Positions 6,742 through 8,697 of a stretch of 8,697 nucleotides of DNA are shown one piece after another (position 1 is the stretch's first letter; each line of letters opens with the position of its first letter). The notes under the pieces were generated by a model. That model ran no database searches. It was given only the letters and a program-made list of their open reading frames with translations, and was not told the origin of the DNA. The DNA comes from Promethearchaeota archaeon (GTDB taxonomy: Archaea; Asgardarchaeota; Lokiarchaeia; Sigynarchaeales; MK-D1): assembly GCA_016839865.1 (NCBI GenBank), contig JAEOTN010000527.1, positions 1 through 8,697 on the forward strand. The letters run 5' to 3'. Made by a program: the position numbers and the translations under genes.

Positions 6742-6768
6742 TTTTTATTTCACTTATTCCTATTTTTC
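6742..6768 (+). terminator. T-rich tract after RuBisCO (possible weak terminator)
   Basis: The 27 bases between the RuBisCO stop and the next start are almost entirely pyrimidine (ATTTTTATTTC, then CCTATTTTTC). Archaeal transcription often ends at such U-tracts, so this may reduce read-through into the UbiA-like gene. No hairpin is visible. Confidence 0.35.
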
Positions 6769-7581
6769 TTGATTAGTTTGAGTAGACGACTTGACTTATT
6801 GCGTTTAGGATACACCTTTTCTGTGATTGTTCCGTGTTTGTTAGCGATTTATCTCCACGATTTGATTCTGTGGGACTACTTAGATATCATTTTCGGATTT
6901 TTATTTTATGCAATAACCGGTAATACGCTAAATGACGTTATTGATGCACGCAACCCGGAAGAAATTGAGACAATTGAACGAGTCAGAGGTTTTACATGGA
7001 AAGAAATTCTCTCTATAGCAATATTATCTTTCATTTTCGGGAGTATGTTATTTATTCGAACGATTATTGAAAACTGGATTAATGGTGTAATTTTGGGTGT
7101 AATCATTATACTCGTAGTTGTTTATTGCTTTCAAAAACGCATCCCTATTGTAAACCAAATTTTTCTTGGGGTAAGTCATGTATTCTTGCCATATCTAATG
7201 ATAAAAATTGATTCCGGGGTTACACCAATTTTGTCTGCTGAAGAATGGTTTCTAATGATAACCTTCTTTGCATTTGCGTTCACTGGTCAAATTGTACACG
7301 AGGCAGTTGATGGAGATGCCATAACTCGATTTTCTTTACGAGTTCAACAAATTGTAGTTATAATTTCATCCGTTGTAACCATAGGCGTAGGAATTGCTGC
7401 AGTGATTGTGCTTAAAGAAATCTATTTCCTTCCATTTTGTCTAATTCCAATTGGTTCAATATATGTATTTAGAAAACCAGAAAAACCTAAACCTGGAGTA
7501 AAAGATGTTGGAATTATATTGGGGAATATAATATTGATTTATTTCTTAGTGTTGATTATTGTGAATCTATACGCAAGTTAA
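6769..7581 (+). CDS. UbiA-family membrane prenyltransferase-like protein
   Basis: A 270-residue, very hydrophobic protein with about seven to nine membrane segments. UbiA enzymes attach a polyprenyl chain to an aromatic ring, glycerol lipid or similar acceptor at the membrane, using Mg-bound diphosphate. The first motif is NDVIDARNPEE (55-65), which fits NDxxDxxxD except that the last aspartate position is proline (P63), with E64 and E65 close by. The second is HEAVDGD (177-183), giving E178, D181 and D183 where the family usually has D-rich spacing. Activity is likely but not certain. The substrate cannot be assigned. No ATG is available near the N-terminus: the start is a TTG at 6769 or 6778, and neither has a Shine-Dalgarno site. 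It follows RuBisCO by 27 bases and may be co-transcribed, but a T-rich tract lies between them, so a functional link to AMP salvage is unproven. Confidence 0.75.
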   Translation: MISLSRRLDLLRLGYTFSVIVPCLLAIYLHDLILWDYLDIIFGFLFYAITGNTLNDVIDARNPEEIETIERVRGFTWKEILSIAILSFIFGSMLFIRTIIENWINGVILGVIIILVVVYCFQKRIPIVNQIFLGVSHVFLPYLMIKIDSGVTPILSAEEWFLMITFFAFAFTGQIVHEAVDGDAITRFSLRVQQIVVIISSVVTIGVGIAAVIVLKEIYFLPFCLIPIGSIYVFRKPEKPKPGVKDVGIILGNIILIYFLVLIIVNLYAS

Positions 7582-7656
7582 TTTTTATTAAATAGTAATT
7601 CCTTAAACATTTCCAAGTTTTATTAACCAATTTACTAATTTTTTCAATTATTCTTC
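7582..7656 (+). terminator. T-rich region after the UbiA-like gene
   Basis: The spacer has TTTTTATTA right after the stop and a six-T run at 7639-7644 within a T-rich stretch to about 7656. This is consistent with a U-tract type archaeal terminator ending the isomerase-RuBisCO-UbiA transcript. No GC-rich hairpin precedes it. Confidence 0.35.
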
Positions 7657-7701
7657 ATGTTCAGTATTTAATTGAATGAAATCCTTCAAAAATTATATTT
7701 T

Positions 7702-7707
7702 AGAGGT
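7702..7707 (+). promoter_or_regulatory. Ribosome binding site of the TspO-like gene
   Basis: AGAGGT lies 9 bases before the ATG at 7717. It selects that start over the in-frame TTG at 7672, which would add 15 residues ahead of the hydrophobic first helix. A TATA-like AGTATTTAATT at 7663-7673 is at a suitable distance for a transcription start just before this site, but it is weak. Confidence 0.6.
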
Positions 7708-7716
7708 TTATTAAAA

Positions 7717-8523
7717 ATGAAAAACAAAAAAACAATCGGTTTAATAATTGGAAACTTAGTAAGTCTCCTAGCTGTAATTGTAATTAATGCACTTTCAAGT
7801 TGGCTTCCCCTTAATGGTTTAGACCCAGGGCAAATTTCGGACTCAATTCCTAACTTATTCGTCCCGTCTGGTTTAACTTTTTCAATTTGGGGTTTAATCT
7901 ATATCGGATTTCTTCTATTTGGTGGATTCAATATCTCAACCTTAATAAAGAAAAAACCTGAAGATATTGAAGTAATTGAGCGAGTTGGAATCTGGTTTAT
8001 TATTTCTTCAGTAGCAAATATAACATGGATCTTCCTATGGCATTGGTTATTTGTGCTTCCATCAGTATTTGCGATGTTGACATTATTGGCATCTCTAATT
8101 GTAATCTATCTGAAATTAGGAATTGGGAAAAGAGGAGTATCTTGGAAAGAACGATTAATGGTTCATTTAATGGTCAGTCTGTATTTTGGGTGGATAACGG
8201 TAGCCACAATTGCAAATGTAACAGCAGTACTAGTTGATCAAGGATGGAGTACAGCATTAGTTGGATTAGGGATCTCTGAGGTGACATGGACAGTGATTGT
8301 AGTTGGTGCAGCAGGCATCTTATCAATTTTGAACGTGTTTACTCGTAAAGATATTCCCTACAATCTAGTGATTCTTTGGGCTCTATTAGGAATAATGCTC
8401 AAAAGAATTAGTGTAGCAATACCATCAGAACTAGGAATAATCTATGCAGCTGGTTTGACAATGCTCTATGTTATTCTCAGCTTAGTGATTAAATGGGTAA
8501 AAGTACTAAGTAAACACCAATAA
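7717..8523 (+). CDS. TspO/MBR-family (tryptophan-rich sensory protein-like) membrane protein, long form
   Basis: A 268-residue integral membrane protein related to TspO, the translocator protein/peripheral benzodiazepine receptor family known to bind porphyrins and sterol-like ligands. The family signature is the FVPSGLTFSIWGLIY segment (48-62), like the TspO pattern with P-P-x-x-x-F and W-x-x-x-Y. Also present are N101-I-T-W with FLWHW following (106-110) and SLYFGWITVATIAN (154-167), rich in Trp and Asn as in TspO helices. Typical TspO proteins have about 160 residues and five helices; this one has about seven or eight predicted helices and extra C-terminal sequence. Such longer relatives exist and have no settled function. 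The first helix spans about residues 8-26, preceded by a lysine-rich N-terminus (KNKK). It is 135 bases from the UbiA-like gene with its own ribosome binding site, so it is likely a separate unit. Confidence 0.72.
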   Translation: MKNKKTIGLIIGNLVSLLAVIVINALSSWLPLNGLDPGQISDSIPNLFVPSGLTFSIWGLIYIGFLLFGGFNISTLIKKKPEDIEVIERVGIWFIISSVANITWIFLWHWLFVLPSVFAMLTLLASLIVIYLKLGIGKRGVSWKERLMVHLMVSLYFGWITVATIANVTAVLVDQGWSTALVGLGISEVTWTVIVVGAAGILSILNVFTRKDIPYNLVILWALLGIMLKRISVAIPSELGIIYAAGLTMLYVILSLVIKWVKVLSKHQ

Positions 8524-8528
8524 TCATT

Positions 8529-8538
8529 TCTTTTTTTT
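8529..8538 (+). terminator. T8 tract ending the TspO-like transcript
   Basis: Eight consecutive T (8531-8538), preceded by TTC, begin 8 bases after the TspO-like stop. This fits an archaeal U-tract terminator. It overlaps the stop codon of the convergent nadB gene, whose transcript reads A at these positions and must end elsewhere. Confidence 0.5.
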
Positions 8539-8697
8539 ACCAATAATATTTTACTACGGAATCTCGAATCAACGTTGATTTCTCCGGGTAATCTAAATTA
8601 TAATGAAGTCCGCGACTTTCTCGTCGAGCTCGAGCACATTTCAGAATTAAACGAGCCACAGTAATCAAGTTTCGAAGTTCGATAAGATCTGATGTTA
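8537..8697 (-). CDS. nadB: L-aspartate oxidase NadB, C-terminal end (cut by right edge)
   Basis: I translated the minus strand by hand: 52 codons plus a TAA (8539-8537), with the 5' part beyond base 8697. L-aspartate oxidase is the FAD enzyme that makes iminoaspartate, the first step of NAD synthesis from aspartate. The visible part is the C-terminal helical domain with [13 protein letters not shown] (6-18 of the fragment) and [15 protein letters not shown] (24-38), a hallmark of NadB; the related succinate dehydrogenase flavoprotein has a similar but distinguishable ESRG-H segment. The FAD-binding and catalytic regions are not in view. The gene is convergent with the TspO-like gene, only 13 bases apart. 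Whether nadA or nadC is adjacent cannot be seen. Confidence 0.88.
   Translation of the reverse strand, partial: TSDLIELRNLITVARLILKCARARRESRGLHYNLDYPEKSTLIRDSVVKYYW

Noticed and set aside
6906..7106. A 66-codon minus-strand frame inside the UbiA-like gene, and similarly a 70-codon plus-strand frame at 8025-8237 inside the TspO-like gene
   Set aside because: Both are out-of-frame shadows of genes with recognisable membrane-family motifs and have no signals of their own.
7643..7676. Inverted 8-base match TTCAATTA/TAATTGAA upstream of the TspO-like gene
   Set aside because: It has an 18-base loop and only one G:C pair; a match of this length is expected by chance in such AT-rich DNA.

Overview
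The window looks like archaeal chromosome and carries nine genes, two of them cut by the window edges. It is AT-rich, with a very AT-rich spacer at 2656-2878. The best lineage evidence is a ribose-1,5-bisphosphate isomerase gene directly followed by a RuBisCO large-subunit gene, a pairing known from archaeal AMP salvage. ThiI, a UbiA-family membrane protein, a zinc-ribbon acetyltransferase and anti-16S-type ribosome binding sites (GGAGG, GGTGATC) fit an archaeon too. An Asgard (Loki-like) source is my guess from the gene mix; there is no marker gene here to prove it.

Layout. Minus strand, 1-1735: the N-terminal part of thiI (runs off the left edge), preceded by a complete DEAD-box RNA helicase. 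A 182-base divergent spacer follows. Plus strand, 1918-8523: a ThiF/MoeB-type E1-like adenylyltransferase, a tandem GNAT acetyltransferase with a C-terminal zinc ribbon, ribose-1,5-bisphosphate isomerase, RuBisCO, a UbiA-like membrane prenyltransferase and a long TspO/MBR-family membrane protein. Minus strand, 8537-8697: the last 52 residues of L-aspartate oxidase (NadB), convergent with the TspO-like gene. There is no gene-free stretch longer than about 220 bases, and no tRNA, rRNA, CRISPR array or insertion sequence was seen.

How the genes work together. The isomerase and RuBisCO are 13 bases apart and share a Shine-Dalgarno/stop overlap, so they are almost certainly one transcript. In known archaea these are steps two and three of AMP degradation: AMP phosphorylase makes ribose-1,5-bisphosphate, the isomerase makes ribulose-1,5-bisphosphate, and RuBisCO converts it with CO2 to two 3-phosphoglycerates. 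AMP phosphorylase is not in the window, and neither is phosphoribulokinase.

The most interesting item is the RuBisCO itself. At 555 residues it is well over 100 residues longer than usual archaeal enzymes. It keeps all the catalytic and carbamylation residues I could align, but its mobile loop 6 reads G-A-P-R-G-K where the usual form is G-T-x-V-G-K. Other points worth a look are an E1-like enzyme with no cysteine at the usual catalytic position, a UbiA-like protein with atypical acidic motifs and no ATG start, and a perfect 9-base inverted repeat in the spacer before the GNAT gene.
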